Source of the DNA: Comamonadaceae bacterium
GTDB lineage: Bacteria > Pseudomonadota > Gammaproteobacteria > Burkholderiales > Burkholderiaceae_C
Reading direction: 5' to 3'
Assembly (NCBI GenBank): GCA_947450255.1
Contig: CANFVA010000013.1
Location: forward strand, 1-34,070
Length of the DNA stretch: 34,070 bases
Each line of letters opens with the position of its first letter. The first letter of the stretch is position 1. The translations under genes were made by a program, and so were the position numbers. The notes beneath the pieces were generated by a model, which saw nothing but the letters and a program-made list of their open reading frames with translations, was not told the origin of the DNA and did not search any database. Of this stretch, positions 18,274-27,395 are shown one piece after another.

Positions 18274-19505
18274 CAAACCACCTGTCCCATTTTGAAAATC
18301 GGCAGGTACAAAGCCACCACCAGGCCGCCAATCAGGGTTCCGAGAAAGACAATGATAAAGGGCTCCATCAAGCTGGAGATGGCGGCAACGGCATCATCGA
18401 CTTCGGCCTCGAAGAAGTCGGCTGATTTGCCAAGCATGAAGTCTAACGATCCGGACTCCTCCCCGATGGCGCACATTTGAAGCACCATGGGTGGAAATAA
18501 TTGGGACTGGGTCATGGCAGCGGTCAGTGAAACACCGGTCGATACTTGCTGGCGAATTTTCGCGGTCGCGTGGAGGTAGACCCAGTTGCCCGAGGCCCCG
18601 CCTACCGATTCCAGTGCTTCGACCAAAGGTACGCCAGCGGCAAACATGGTCGCCAGCGTGCGTGTCCAACGGGCGATACAGGATTTACGAATCAGGCTGC
18701 CAAATACCGGCAAGCGCAAAATCAGGCGGTCGCGTTGGGCCTGTAAGCGTGGGCTCGCCCGCAGCAGCCGCGACAGCACTATGAAGCCGCCGATCAACGC
18801 GCCGAAAATCAAATACCAGTATTTGACGAAAAACTCACTGATGGAGATCACTATCAGCGTCGGGCGCGGCAAGTCACTGCCAAAGGACTGGAACATTTCT
18901 TTGAATGCTGGCACCACGTTCAACATAATTACTGTGACCACGATCACGGCGGCCGTCACCACGAAAATTGGGTAAGTCAGAGCCGATTTGATCTTGGATT
19001 TAAGGGCCTCGGTTTTTTCCATGTAAAGCGCTAACCGGTCGAGCAAGGCGTCCAAAATGCCAGCGGCTTCGCCAGCGGCTATCAAGTTGCAATACAAATC
19101 ATCGAATTGACGCGGATGCTTGCGAAACGCGGTGGTCAAGGAGGAGCCGCTTTCCACGTCACTGCGAATGGCGTTCACCATGCGGCCCATAGAAGGGTTG
19201 CTGGTGCCCTGGCCGACAATGTCAAAGGACTGAAGCAGCGGAATGCCCGACTTCATCATGGTGGAGAGCTGGCGCGTAAATAGCGCAATCTCTTTGGGTT
19301 TGATGGCCTGCGCCATCGCAAAAAATTGCTTGGATACCGCCGTGGGCCGGACTCCCTGCCTGCGCAGCGCTTCGCGTGCAGCAGCTTCGCTTTGGGCGCG
19401 CAACTCGCCTTGCATGGGCTGGCCTTTGCGGTCCACCCCTTTCCATTTAAACACTGCATCGCTGCTGGCTGCCATGGTGCTGCCTGCCATCTTCTGAGTC
19501 GCCAT
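18273..19505 (-). CDS. pilC: Type IV pilus inner-membrane assembly protein PilC
   Basis: PilC is the platform protein of the type IVa pilus machine and contacts the PilB ATPase. The 410-residue product has two T2SSF domains, each with the family pattern: FTRQLSTMMKSGIPLLQSF then ALTYPIFVV, and later WTRTLATMFAAGVPLVEAL then IGEESGSLDFML. Three transmembrane helices are visible, at about 170-195, 225-245 and near the C-terminus. AAGGGGGAAA lies 6 bp before the ATG at 19505, the best ribosome-binding site in the operon. It follows pilB by 18 bp. Confidence 0.95.
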   Translation of the reverse strand: MATQKMAGSTMAASSDAVFKWKGVDRKGQPMQGELRAQSEAAAREALRRQGVRPTAVSKQFFAMAQAIKPKEIALFTRQLSTMMKSGIPLLQSFDIVGQGTSNPSMGRMVNAIRSDVESGSSLTTAFRKHPRQFDDLYCNLIAAGEAAGILDALLDRLALYMEKTEALKSKIKSALTYPIFVVTAAVIVVTVIMLNVVPAFKEMFQSFGSDLPRPTLIVISISEFFVKYWYLIFGALIGGFIVLSRLLRASPRLQAQRDRLILRLPVFGSLIRKSCIARWTRTLATMFAAGVPLVEALESVGGASGNWVYLHATAKIRQQVSTGVSLTAAMTQSQLFPPMVLQMCAIGEESGSLDFMLGKSADFFEAEVDDAVAAISSLMEPFIIVFLGTLIGGLVVALYLPIFKMGQVV

Positions 19506-19523
19506 TTTTATTTCCCCCTTCTA

Positions 19524-21257
19524 TCACTCGTTGGTAACCGCTAGCACTTCCTCCAATGAGGTTAAACCTAACTTCACTTTGCTTAAACCAGAGGCACGCA
19601 AGGACTTCACGCCGTCGCGCTCAGATTGCGCAGCAATTTCCATGGCCGAACCGTCACGCAAAATAATGCTTTGAATCGCGTCGGATATCGGCATTACTTG
19701 GTATATGCCCACGCGGCCTTTAAAGCCGTTATTACAGGCGTTGCAGCCCACCGGTCGGTAAGGCCTCCAACTGCCATCGAGGTCCTCCTCGGTGAAACCT
19801 GCGGCCAGCAGGGTGTCTTTGGGCATGGCAAAGGGTTCTTTGCATTTGACGCACAGGCGACGCGCAAGGCGCTGCGCTGTGATCAAGATCACGCTGGCCG
19901 CAATGTTGAAGGGCTGCACGCCCATGTTGCGCATGCGGGTCAGGGTGGTGGGCGCATCGTTGGTGTGCAAGGTTGACAGAACCAAATGGCCGGTCTGCGC
20001 CGCTTTCATCGCAATATCGGCAGTTTCCAAGTCGCGGATTTCACCGACCATGATGATGTCCGGGTCCTGCCGTAAAAAAGACTTGAGCGCAGCGGCAAAG
20101 GTGAGCCCCGCCTTGTCATTGACATTCACCTGGTTCACACCGGGCATATTGATCTCGGATGGATCTTCGGCGGTAGCGATATTCACGCCGGGTTGGTTCA
20201 GCAGATTCAGGCAGGTGTAGAGCGACACGGTTTTACCCGAGCCGGTGGGGCCGGTGACCAAAATCATGCCATACGGGCGGGCAATCGCCCGCAAAAGACG
20301 CTGTTTTTCAGCTTCCTCGTAGCCCAGAGCATCAATCCCTAATTTGGTACTGCTGGAGTCCAAAATGCGGATCACTATTTTTTCACCGAACAAGGTGGGC
20401 AAGGTGCTGACGCGAAAGTCGATGCTTTTTTCGCGTGATATTTTTAATTTCATACGCCCATCTTGCGGGACGCGCTTTTCCGAAATATCCATGCGCGAAA
20501 GTACCTTGATGCGCGAGGCCAGTTTTTCCTTGATAGCCGTTGGCGGACTGGCGATTTCCCGCAACTCGCCATCGACCCGAAAGCGTACGCGGTAGGTAAA
20601 TTCATAGGGTTCAAAATGCAAGTCGGAGGCCCCCATAGTGACGGCATCAAATAGCATTTTTTGCAGAAAGCGCACGACCGGCGAATCGTCGACTTCCGTG
20701 TCCGTCGCGACCGGCGCTTCGGCTGTGTCCACAAACCCTTGGTCCTCGAACTCGCTGTTAGCAAATTCGGTCAGGCCGGTATCGGCGGCGACAGCTGTCT
20801 CGGTTTTCAGCGCCCGAACTAATTTGTCATATTCCACCACCACCCAATCCACATGGCGTTGCGTTGCGAATTTAATGCGCTCCGTGGCCTCTTGGTTCGA
20901 TGGATCTGCGGTCGCAATGACCAGTGCATGGTTGCGTTTGCCAAGCACGAGCAGTTGGTATTCTTCACAGATTTTTGGGTCCAGCAGATTGTCCGGCAGC
21001 GTCGCTCGCTCGAGCGCTGCTAAATCCACCAAAGGCGCCGCAAAGGCCTGGGAAAGTACCTGTGCAACGCCCAAAGCGCTCATGGCGCCTGAATCGACGA
21101 GCTCGGCGATCAGCGATTTGCGGTGGGTGATCGCCCCTTGGACGGCTCTTTTTGCCGCCGCATTATCCAGCTTGCCCGAGGCCACCAAAACCCGGCTCAG
21201 CACTGCAAGCGCGCTTGCTTCGGCGGTGCTGCTGGGTGCGGCGGAGGTCTCGCTCAT
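19524..21257 (-). CDS. pilB: Type IV pilus extension ATPase PilB
   Basis: PilB powers pilus extension. The 577-residue product has an N-terminal MshEN/T2SSE domain (about 45-150), an acidic linker (about 155-195), and the secretion ATPase core. The core contains Walker A GPTGSGKT (336-343), the Asp box with EDP near 365, Walker B DIIMVGEIRD (400-409) and the His box STLHTND (428-434). Two Cys pairs, C469-x2-C472 and C505-x2-C508, form the zinc site of PilB/GspE. The ATG at 21257 overlaps the rmlC stop as ATGA. That makes the pil genes continuous with a sugar-nucleotide cassette. Confidence 0.96.
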   Translation of the reverse strand: MSETSAAPSSTAEASALAVLSRVLVASGKLDNAAAKRAVQGAITHRKSLIAELVDSGAMSALGVAQVLSQAFAAPLVDLAALERATLPDNLLDPKICEEYQLLVLGKRNHALVIATADPSNQEATERIKFATQRHVDWVVVEYDKLVRALKTETAVAADTGLTEFANSEFEDQGFVDTAEAPVATDTEVDDSPVVRFLQKMLFDAVTMGASDLHFEPYEFTYRVRFRVDGELREIASPPTAIKEKLASRIKVLSRMDISEKRVPQDGRMKLKISREKSIDFRVSTLPTLFGEKIVIRILDSSSTKLGIDALGYEEAEKQRLLRAIARPYGMILVTGPTGSGKTVSLYTCLNLLNQPGVNIATAEDPSEINMPGVNQVNVNDKAGLTFAAALKSFLRQDPDIIMVGEIRDLETADIAMKAAQTGHLVLSTLHTNDAPTTLTRMRNMGVQPFNIAASVILITAQRLARRLCVKCKEPFAMPKDTLLAAGFTEEDLDGSWRPYRPVGCNACNNGFKGRVGIYQVMPISDAIQSIILRDGSAMEIAAQSERDGVKSLRASGLSKVKLGLTSLEEVLAVTNE

Positions 21258-21790
21258 AGATCTTCCAAGCGCAAGCCAGCGGCGTCTTTGGCCGATACCA
21301 GCGGCTGCTCACCTTGCAGTGGCCAGCGCACGGCGACCTGCGGGTCGTTCCAAGCCAGGCAGCGTTCGGATGCTGGGTGGTAGTACGCGCTGGTTTTGTA
21401 CAAGAAATCCGCCTGGGCTGAAAGCACTAAAAATCCGTGCGCCAAGCCCGGTGGAATCCACAACTGGCGCTGGTTGTCCGATGAAAGCTCCATGCCGACC
21501 CACTTTCCATAGGTCGGAGAATCGCGCCGGATATCAACCACTACGTCAAAAACCGCGCCAGTAGCCACACGCACCAATTTACCTTGAGGGTTTTCTGACT
21601 GAAAGTGCATGCCGCGCAGCACATGGCGCTGGGAGCGCGAGTGGTTGTCTTGCACAAAATGCACCTGCAGGCCAGTTGCCCGGGCAAAAACCTGTTCGTT
21701 ATAACTTTCCAGGAAAAAACCGCGCGCGTCTCCAAAAACTTGCGGCTCGAGCAGCAAAACGTCGGCAATAGCAGTCGTCGTTGCGCGCAT
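21254..21790 (-). CDS. rmlC: dTDP-4-dehydrorhamnose 3,5-epimerase
   Basis: RmlC performs the third step of dTDP-L-rhamnose synthesis. The 178-residue cupin-fold protein has QVFGDARGFFLESYN (17-31), the catalytic His H62 in LRGMHFQ, FDVVVDIRRDSPTYGKW (81-97) and WIPPGLAHGFLVLS (111-124). The ATG at 21790 shares one base with the rmlA stop; a TTG at 21793 is one codon earlier. It overlaps pilB by 4 bp downstream. Confidence 0.96.
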   Translation of the reverse strand: MRATTTAIADVLLLEPQVFGDARGFFLESYNEQVFARATGLQVHFVQDNHSRSQRHVLRGMHFQSENPQGKLVRVATGAVFDVVVDIRRDSPTYGKWVGMELSSDNQRQLWIPPGLAHGFLVLSAQADFLYKTSAYYHPASERCLAWNDPQVAVRWPLQGEQPLVSAKDAAGLRLEDL

Positions 21791-22689
21791 CAATACACCT
21801 TGTCCTTGCGTAGGCGCAGCAAATACTGGCCATAATCAGATTTACCCAAAGCGGCCGCCAATTGGTCTAATTGGGCATCATCAATCCAATTATTTCTCCA
21901 GCTAATTTCTTCCGGTGCGGCAACTTTCAAGCCCTGGCGTTTTTCGACGGTATAAATAAACTGGCCGGCCTCCAGCATGGATTCGTGGGTCCCAGTATCT
22001 AACCAGGCATAACCACGGCCCATGGTTTGCACATCCAATTGCCCGGCTTGTAAATACAAGCGGTTTAGGTCGGTAATCTCTAGTTCGCCGCGCGCTGAAG
22101 GTTTGATTTGTTTGGCCAACTCGACGACTTGCCGGTCATAAAAATACAGACCCGTCACCGCATAGCGCGATTTTGGCGCCACCGGTTTTTCTTCTAGGCT
22201 GATAGCTCTGCCCTGCGCATCAAACTCGACCACGCCATAGCGCTGCGGGTCTTGTACGGCATAGGCAAAAACTGTGGCGCCCGCGACTTGCTGGTTGGCC
22301 GATTGCAGCAAAGATGCAAAATCATGACCATAAAAAATATTGTCGCCTAGCACCAGGGCGCTGGGGCTGTCCTGCAAAAAGGCTTCGCCAATTAAAAACG
22401 CCTGCGCCAATCCGTCCGGGCTGTTTTGCACGGCGTACTGCAAGTTCAATCCCCATTGTGTGCCGTCGCCCAGTAATTGGGTGAAGCGTGGTGTGTCTTG
22501 GGGAGTGGAGATAACCAGAATATCGCGAATACCAGCCAGCATCAATGTACTGAGCGGGTAATAAATCATCGGCTTATCGTAAATCGGCAGTAATTGTTTG
22601 CTGACCACCTGGCTCGCCGGGTACAGCCGGGTGCCTGCGCCGCCCGCCAAAATAATGCCTTTGCGATTTAATTTATTTATATTTTTCAT
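21790..22689 (-). CDS. rmlA: Glucose-1-phosphate thymidylyltransferase
   Basis: RmlA makes dTDP-glucose from dTTP and glucose-1-phosphate, the first step of the rhamnose pathway. The 299-residue product has [14 protein letters not shown] (11-24), [31 protein letters not shown] and [17 protein letters not shown], all standard. The ATG at 22689 starts [11 protein letters not shown]; the open frame to 22950 is inside rmlD and unrelated. Two bases separate it from rmlD. Base composition at its 5' end is more AT-rich than its neighbours (ATTTAATTTATTTATATTT around 22667-22685), which may expose the start codon. Confidence 0.96.
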   Translation of the reverse strand: MKNINKLNRKGIILAGGAGTRLYPASQVVSKQLLPIYDKPMIYYPLSTLMLAGIRDILVISTPQDTPRFTQLLGDGTQWGLNLQYAVQNSPDGLAQAFLIGEAFLQDSPSALVLGDNIFYGHDFASLLQSANQQVAGATVFAYAVQDPQRYGVVEFDAQGRAISLEEKPVAPKSRYAVTGLYFYDRQVVELAKQIKPSARGELEITDLNRLYLQAGQLDVQTMGRGYAWLDTGTHESMLEAGQFIYTVEKRQGLKVAAPEEISWRNNWIDDAQLDQLAAALGKSDYGQYLLRLRKDKVY

Positions 22690-22691
22690 AA

Positions 22692-23600
22692 TCAACGCGT
22701 TGCTGCGATTTCCTGCACTAAGCGGCGGACCCCAAGTTGCCAAAATGGCAAGTGTATCGAAAATATGTCGATCAAGCGGCTGCAGTCCAGCCGGGAGTTC
22801 AGCGGACGCGGGGCTGCAGCCGGGTATTCGGCGCTGGGAACGGCGACTACCTGCTCCGGGCGTACCAGGAGCGGCAGCCCTAGCGCCTGCGCCTCTTGCA
22901 CCACAAATTGGGCATAGCCGTGCCAACTGGTCTGGCCTGCGGCGGTGCATTGGTACAGCCCGGCGAGGTCGGGCTGGGCCATCGCCTGGCGCAGGGCCAG
23001 GGCGCTGACGTCGGCCAGTAGCTCTGCGCTGGTGGGGGCGCCGATTTGGTCGTCAATCACGCGCAGTTGCGATCGTTCGGCGCCCAGGCGCAGCATGGTT
23101 TTGGCGAAGTTGTTGCCGCGGGCCGCATAAACCCAGCTGGTGCGCAGCACCAAGTGCTTGGGGTTACGGGTCACTTCTAGCTCGCCTTGGCGCTTGCTAG
23201 CGCCGTAAACGCTCAAAGGGGCGCAGGTATCTGACTCGCGCCAGGGCCGCTCGCCGCTGCCGTCAAATACATAGTCGGTGGAATAATGCACCAGCCAGGC
23301 GCCCAGGCGCTGGGTTTCTTCGGCGAGCAGCGCCGGCGCTTCGGCATTGATGGCAAAGGCCAAGTCGGTTTCCGCTTGGGCTTTATCCACCGCGGTATAC
23401 GCAGCTGCATTGACCACTACATCAGGCGCGATGGCGCGAACGGTTTGGCGCAGCCCCTCCAGATCGGTCAAGTCGCCGCACCATTGCTGGGGGTTGTCCT
23501 GGCGCTGGCTTGTCAGCGCTACCAACTCGCCCAAGGGCACCAAGCTGCGCTGCAATTGCCAGCCCAATTGGCCGTTGCTGCCGAGCAGCAGGATTTTCAT
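22692..23600 (-). CDS. rmlD: dTDP-4-dehydrorhamnose reductase
   Basis: RmlD is the NAD(P)H-dependent short-chain reductase that completes dTDP-L-rhamnose. The 302-residue product has the nucleotide-binding GSNGQLG (7-13), [14 protein letters not shown]-like [13 protein letters not shown] (65-77), YSTDYVFDG (106-114) and the catalytic YGASK (132-136). Its ATG overlaps the rmlB stop by 4 bp (ATGA at 23600-23597). The order B-D-A-C is common in Gram-negative rfb clusters. Confidence 0.96.
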   Translation of the reverse strand: MKILLLGSNGQLGWQLQRSLVPLGELVALTSQRQDNPQQWCGDLTDLEGLRQTVRAIAPDVVVNAAAYTAVDKAQAETDLAFAINAEAPALLAEETQRLGAWLVHYSTDYVFDGSGERPWRESDTCAPLSVYGASKRQGELEVTRNPKHLVLRTSWVYAARGNNFAKTMLRLGAERSQLRVIDDQIGAPTSAELLADVSALALRQAMAQPDLAGLYQCTAAGQTSWHGYAQFVVQEAQALGLPLLVRPEQVVAVPSAEYPAAAPRPLNSRLDCSRLIDIFSIHLPFWQLGVRRLVQEIAATR

Positions 23601-24673
23601 GGGGCCGTACCCCCACCCGGGTACTGGTGGGCGACCCAGTCGCGGTAGCTGCCCGACTGGACGTCACGCACCCACTGCGGGTTATCCAAATACCAGCGCA
23701 CGGTTTTGCGCAAGCCGCTGGCAAAGGTTTCTGCCGGCTTCCAGCCCAATTCTTGCTTGATTTTGCGGGCATCGATGGCATACCGGCGGTCGTGTCCGGG
23801 TCGGTCCGCGACAAAGCTGATTTGCTGGGCGTAGCCCCTACCATCGCGGCGTGGCTGCATTTCATCTAGCAGGGCGCAGACCGCATGCACTATGTCGATG
23901 TTGGCCTGCTCGTTCCAACCGCCGACGTTGTAGGTGTCGCCGGGGCGGCCGCGTTCCAGCACCAAGCGGATGGCTGCGCAATGGTCTTTGACGTACAGCC
24001 AATCGCGGATTTGCTGGCCGTCGCCATACACCGGAAGGGGCTTGCCGGCCAGGGCGTTGACGATCATCAGCGGAATCAACTTTTCTGGAAAATGCAGCGG
24101 GCCGTAGTTGTTACTGCAGTTGGTGGTAAGCACCGGCAGGCCGTAGGTGTGGTGGTAGGCACGTACCAAATGGTCGCTAGCGGCTTTGGAAGCGGAGTAG
24201 GGGCTGTTGGGCTCGTAGCGCCGCGACTCGCTAAAAGCCGCCTCGCCGGCAAGCAGCGAGCCGTACACCTCGTCGGTGGATACGTGCAACAACCGGAATG
24301 CCGATGCCGGCCCGGCAGGCAGTGCTGTCCAGTAAGCCCGCACTGCTTCGAGCAAGTGAAAGCTACCCACAATATTGGTATGTATAAATTCCGCTGGTCC
24401 GCTGATCGATCGATCAACATGGCTCTCTGCCGCAAAATTGAGCACCGCCCTGGGCTGGTAGCGGGAGAGCAGCGTGCCCACCAGGGCTCGGTCGCCAATA
24501 TCGCCCTGGACAAAAATATGGTTTGGATTCGTATTGACCGGCGCCAGGTTGCGTAAATTACCGGCATACGTCAGTTTGTCCAGATTGACTAGGGTTTCCT
24601 GCGTTTGGGCGAGCCAGTCAAGGACAAAATTGCTGCCAATAAAGCCGGCGCCGCCGGTCACGAGAATCGCCAT
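23597..24673 (-). CDS. rmlB: dTDP-glucose 4,6-dehydratase
   Basis: RmlB converts dTDP-glucose to dTDP-4-keto-6-deoxyglucose using bound NAD+. The 358-residue extended SDR protein has [10 protein letters not shown] (6-15), [10 protein letters not shown] (31-40), the catalytic STDEVYG (132-138) and YSASK (159-163). I prefer the ATG at 24673, preceded by AAAAAGGTG; a GTG at 24679 would add two residues. It is the first gene of the minus-strand array that runs to yacG. It diverges from the TPR-glycosyltransferase gene over about 200 bp. Confidence 0.96.
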   Translation of the reverse strand: MAILVTGGAGFIGSNFVLDWLAQTQETLVNLDKLTYAGNLRNLAPVNTNPNHIFVQGDIGDRALVGTLLSRYQPRAVLNFAAESHVDRSISGPAEFIHTNIVGSFHLLEAVRAYWTALPAGPASAFRLLHVSTDEVYGSLLAGEAAFSESRRYEPNSPYSASKAASDHLVRAYHHTYGLPVLTTNCSNNYGPLHFPEKLIPLMIVNALAGKPLPVYGDGQQIRDWLYVKDHCAAIRLVLERGRPGDTYNVGGWNEQANIDIVHAVCALLDEMQPRRDGRGYAQQISFVADRPGHDRRYAIDARKIKQELGWKPAETFASGLRKTVRWYLDNPQWVRDVQSGSYRDWVAHQYPGGGTAP

Positions 24674-24746
24674 AAACACCTTTTTGCACAGATATCCGAT
24701 CCGGCGAACAGTTTAATGGCGTTTACCAGCGGGGCAGACTTTCTCT

Positions 24747-24767
24747 CGGGAAGGGATCCGCTTCCCG
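24747..24767. repeat. 7-bp inverted repeat in the rmlB/TPR divergent region
   Basis: CGGGAAG and CTTCCCG flank the centre GGATCCG, giving a perfect 7-bp dyad. It lies 74 bp before rmlB and 108 bp before the TPR gene, between two divergent starts. It could be an operator or an RNA hairpin in one of the leaders. There is no T-run, so a terminator is unlikely. Confidence 0.35.
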
Positions 24768-24874
24768 CTTTGCTTACCTGCGCGCTGGGATGCGCGGTCG
24801 ATAAAATTGCCCCATGTTCAGCGCGCATGTCCCACCCCTTTTGCCTTGGGCACACACGGGGCGTTAGGCAGCGT

Positions 24875-26557
24875 ATGTCAGACGCCGCTCTACTGGCTGC
24901 CTTGTTCGCGCAGGGTCTGGCATTGCATCAGCAAGGCCAGCGCGAAGCAGCCAAGGCGGTCTATGCGCGCATGCTGGTGCTGCATCCCGGCCATGCAGAC
25001 GCCCTGCATATGCTGGGCGTGATCGCTATGCAAGGCCAAAACTATGCCCTGGCAGCGGAGTTGCTAGCTGCCTCGGTCCAAAACCATCCGGCTAACGCGG
25101 CTGCCCATTTCAACCGGGGGTTGGCCTTGCAGGCTTTGGGTCGATTCGAGGAGGCACTGGCTGCTTTGCAGCAAGCCCTGCTGCTGCGGCCCGACTATGC
25201 CCAAGCCTTCAACAGCAAGGGTGCAGTGTTGCACGCCTGCGAGCGCTATGAAGAGGCCGTTGAGGCGTTGAATCAGGCCATCGCCTTGGACCCGGGCAAC
25301 GCACAGGCCTGGAATAACCGGGGCGTCGTCCTGCAAGCGCAGTCGCTTTGGGATGAGGCGGCACATAGCTATGCCAAGGCCATTGCCGCGCAGCCTGATT
25401 TCGGTCAGGCGCATTACAACCTGGGCAATGCGCTGCACGCCCTGGGTCGGTACGAGGAGGCGGTGCAAAGCTACGACACGGCCATCGCGCTGCACACCAC
25501 ACCCGCACACGCCTACAACAACCGCGGCCTGGCTTTGCAAGAATTGCAGCGCAGTGCCCAAGCCCTAGCAAGCTATGACGCTGCCATTGCGATCCAGGCG
25601 GATTACGCGGATGCGCATTGGAATAAAGCCATTGAATTACTGCTTTGCGGCGATTTTGCGCAGGGGTGGACCCTTTACGAATGGCGTTGGCAGCGCGAGT
25701 CCTTCAGTTCCCGTAAGCGTACTTTTGTGCAGCCCTTATGGCTGGGTGACGCGGCGCTAGCCGGCAAAACGGTGCTACTGCACGCGGAACAAGGCCTGGG
25801 CGATAGCATCCAATTTTGCCGCTACGCCCCGCTTGTTCAGGCATGTGGCGCCAGGGTGGTGCTGGAGGTTCCTCGGCCTTTGATGGGATTGTTCACGACG
25901 CTGGCAGGCGTTAGCCAATTGGTAGAAAAAGGCGCGCCGCTGCCGCATTTTGACTACCACTGCCCGCTCTTGAGTTTGCCGCTGGCGTTCCAAACCCGCT
26001 TGGAGACCGTACCCAAGGCCATCCCTTATTTGGCCAGTACCGCAGCGCAAAAGGCATACTGGCACAGTCGCTTGGGACCGCCCAGCCAGCCGCGTATTGG
26101 CTTGGTGTGGAGCGGAAATGCACTGGATAAAAACGATGGGCAGCGCAGCGTGTCCTTGCATTCCTTGTTGCCCTTTTTGCCTCCCGGTTTGGAGTACATC
26201 AGCTTGCAAAAGGAACTGCGCCCGCAAGACCGGCACGCACTGCAGGCCAGCGGCATCCGGTTTTTTGGTTCGCAGATAGAAGATTTTTCCGATACGGCAG
26301 CGCTTTGCGAACTGGTCGACCTGGTGATTACGGTCGATACCAGCGTCGCGCACCTGGCCGGTGCGCTGGGCAAAGCTACCTGGATCATGCTGCCTTACGC
26401 GCCCGATTGGCGTTGGTTGCTGCACCGGGGCGACAGCCCTTGGTATCCCAGTGCGCGGCTCTACCGCCAAGGCCCGGAACGGTCATGGGAACCGGTCTTT
26501 GAGCGCATCGCCTATGACTTAAACGCCTATGTGGGAAGCGGGGGACCCACGTCCTAG
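24875..26557 (+). CDS. TPR repeat protein with C-terminal glycosyltransferase-like domain
   Basis: The 560-residue protein starts with about seven tandem TPR units of 34 residues (about 6-244), seen as repeated patterns such as AAHFNRGLALQALGRFEEAL, AWNNRGVVLQAQSLWDEA and AHYNLGNALHALGRYEEAV. The C-terminal half holds LHAEQGLGDSIQFCRY, RIGLVWSGN, and a late DLVITVDTSVAHLAGALGK, the pattern of GT-B folds related to GT9 and to TPR-linked O-GlcNAc transferase-like proteins. No signal peptide or membrane helix is seen. An in-frame ATG at 24827 is an alternative start. Family members are widespread, but few have a known acceptor. Its position facing rmlB suggests a role in glycan or protein glycosylation, which is inference. 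Confidence 0.82.
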   Translation: MSDAALLAALFAQGLALHQQGQREAAKAVYARMLVLHPGHADALHMLGVIAMQGQNYALAAELLAASVQNHPANAAAHFNRGLALQALGRFEEALAALQQALLLRPDYAQAFNSKGAVLHACERYEEAVEALNQAIALDPGNAQAWNNRGVVLQAQSLWDEAAHSYAKAIAAQPDFGQAHYNLGNALHALGRYEEAVQSYDTAIALHTTPAHAYNNRGLALQELQRSAQALASYDAAIAIQADYADAHWNKAIELLLCGDFAQGWTLYEWRWQRESFSSRKRTFVQPLWLGDAALAGKTVLLHAEQGLGDSIQFCRYAPLVQACGARVVLEVPRPLMGLFTTLAGVSQLVEKGAPLPHFDYHCPLLSLPLAFQTRLETVPKAIPYLASTAAQKAYWHSRLGPPSQPRIGLVWSGNALDKNDGQRSVSLHSLLPFLPPGLEYISLQKELRPQDRHALQASGIRFFGSQIEDFSDTAALCELVDLVITVDTSVAHLAGALGKATWIMLPYAPDWRWLLHRGDSPWYPSARLYRQGPERSWEPVFERIAYDLNAYVGSGGPTS

Positions 26558-26637
26558 CTTATGCACGGGACCTTTTAAATAAATGGTGCCTATTGGCCTT
26601 TTAGGGCTCGAGCACCCAACTTTCTGTTGCTAGGTAG

Positions 26638-26651
26638 GCCGCTCAAGCGGC
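26638..26651. repeat. Small hairpin in the 265-bp gap after the TPR gene
   Basis: GCCGC and GCGGC pair around TCAA. No T-run follows, so its use as a terminator is doubtful. The rest of 26558-26770 shows no gene that I can support. Confidence 0.2.
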
Positions 26652-26772
26652 GCCATAAAACATGGGATAGCCAGAACGACCGACATTCCTTTGCCTGGAT
26701 GTGATCAGTCTTTGCCTCGCGTACCAACTGGTCGCAAAAACTTGAGCGGACAAGCAATATCTGTTGGCACGC

Positions 26773-26803
26773 AAAAAAATAAAGCCCCTTGCAGGGCTTT
26801 ATT
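26773..26803 (-). terminator. Rho-independent terminator of the carbonic anhydrase-like gene
   Basis: AATAAAGCCC (26778-26787) pairs perfectly with GGGCTTTATT (26794-26803) around CTTGCA. Read on the minus strand, the stem is followed by a run of T (26779-26773). It lies 20 bp beyond the stop of the minus-strand gene at 26823. Confidence 0.8.
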
Positions 26804-26822
26804 GGTTAAGCGCAATGTCTTT

Positions 26823-27395
26823 TTAAGAAAAAGTTTCCATGCTGCCATCCAGCGCCATGAGGCCGAGATGAGAGCCCATCGTAGGAAACTTTTCACTTAA
26901 TTGACGACGAAACTCCAGCAATGCTTCTTTGTGGGTCTCGGTCTCTGCAGCTGGGTTGGCGACTCTCGTTTCGCCATACGCAATCTTGGCAGCACCGCAA
27001 TCGCGGTGGTTGACGACTATCACCTTCTTGATATTGTGCAGTTGAATGGAGGCACCCAGATTTTCCCAAAAGGTCTTGCTCCACTCTTTAAACGCCGGTG
27101 CTACTACGCCAATGGACGCTCCGGCGATGGTGAAGGCACTGTATTTACCGCTCAGCCCATCGCTAGCCTGTTTCCGATTTACCAAGTCTTGGAATCGAGG
27201 ATCAATGCAGGACAAGACCATCGCCTCGTAGTTACCCGAGCCCGCTTGTACGCCTGCGGACAATAAGCTCACTGAACTGAACAAAACTGCGCCACCAGCT
27301 AGACGCATAAATTCCCGGCGCGAATTAGAACTGGTCAGCATAGCGCCGCAACATACAGGTGCCATGGCGCGAGAATTTTTCTTCAACATCATCAT
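26823..27395 (-). CDS. Beta-carbonic anhydrase homologue with Tat-type signal
   Basis: The 190-residue product carries S25-R26-R27-E-F-M followed by a hydrophobic stretch ending VQA at about 51, which looks like a twin-arginine signal peptide with an n-region of about 24 residues. The mature part has the beta-carbonic anhydrase zinc motifs C63-x-D65-x-R67 (SCIDPRF) and H130-x2-C133 (NHRDCG). These would support CO2/bicarbonate interconversion in the periplasm. It is short for a beta-class enzyme (usually 200-230 mature residues). The triple ATG at 27395 is preferred because GGAG lies 7-8 bp upstream; an ATG at 27341 lacks such a site. The gene stands alone between a promoter-like sequence and a terminator. 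Confidence 0.8.
   Translation of the reverse strand: MMMLKKNSRAMAPVCCGAMLTSSNSRREFMRLAGGAVLFSSVSLLSAGVQAGSGNYEAMVLSCIDPRFQDLVNRKQASDGLSGKYSAFTIAGASIGVVAPAFKEWSKTFWENLGASIQLHNIKKVIVVNHRDCGAAKIAYGETRVANPAAETETHKEALLEFRRQLSEKFPTMGSHLGLMALDGSMETFS

Noticed and set aside
20638-21564. 308-codon open frame antisense to pilB and rmlC
   Set aside because: It is rich in Ser and Ala, crosses a gene boundary and shows no domain.
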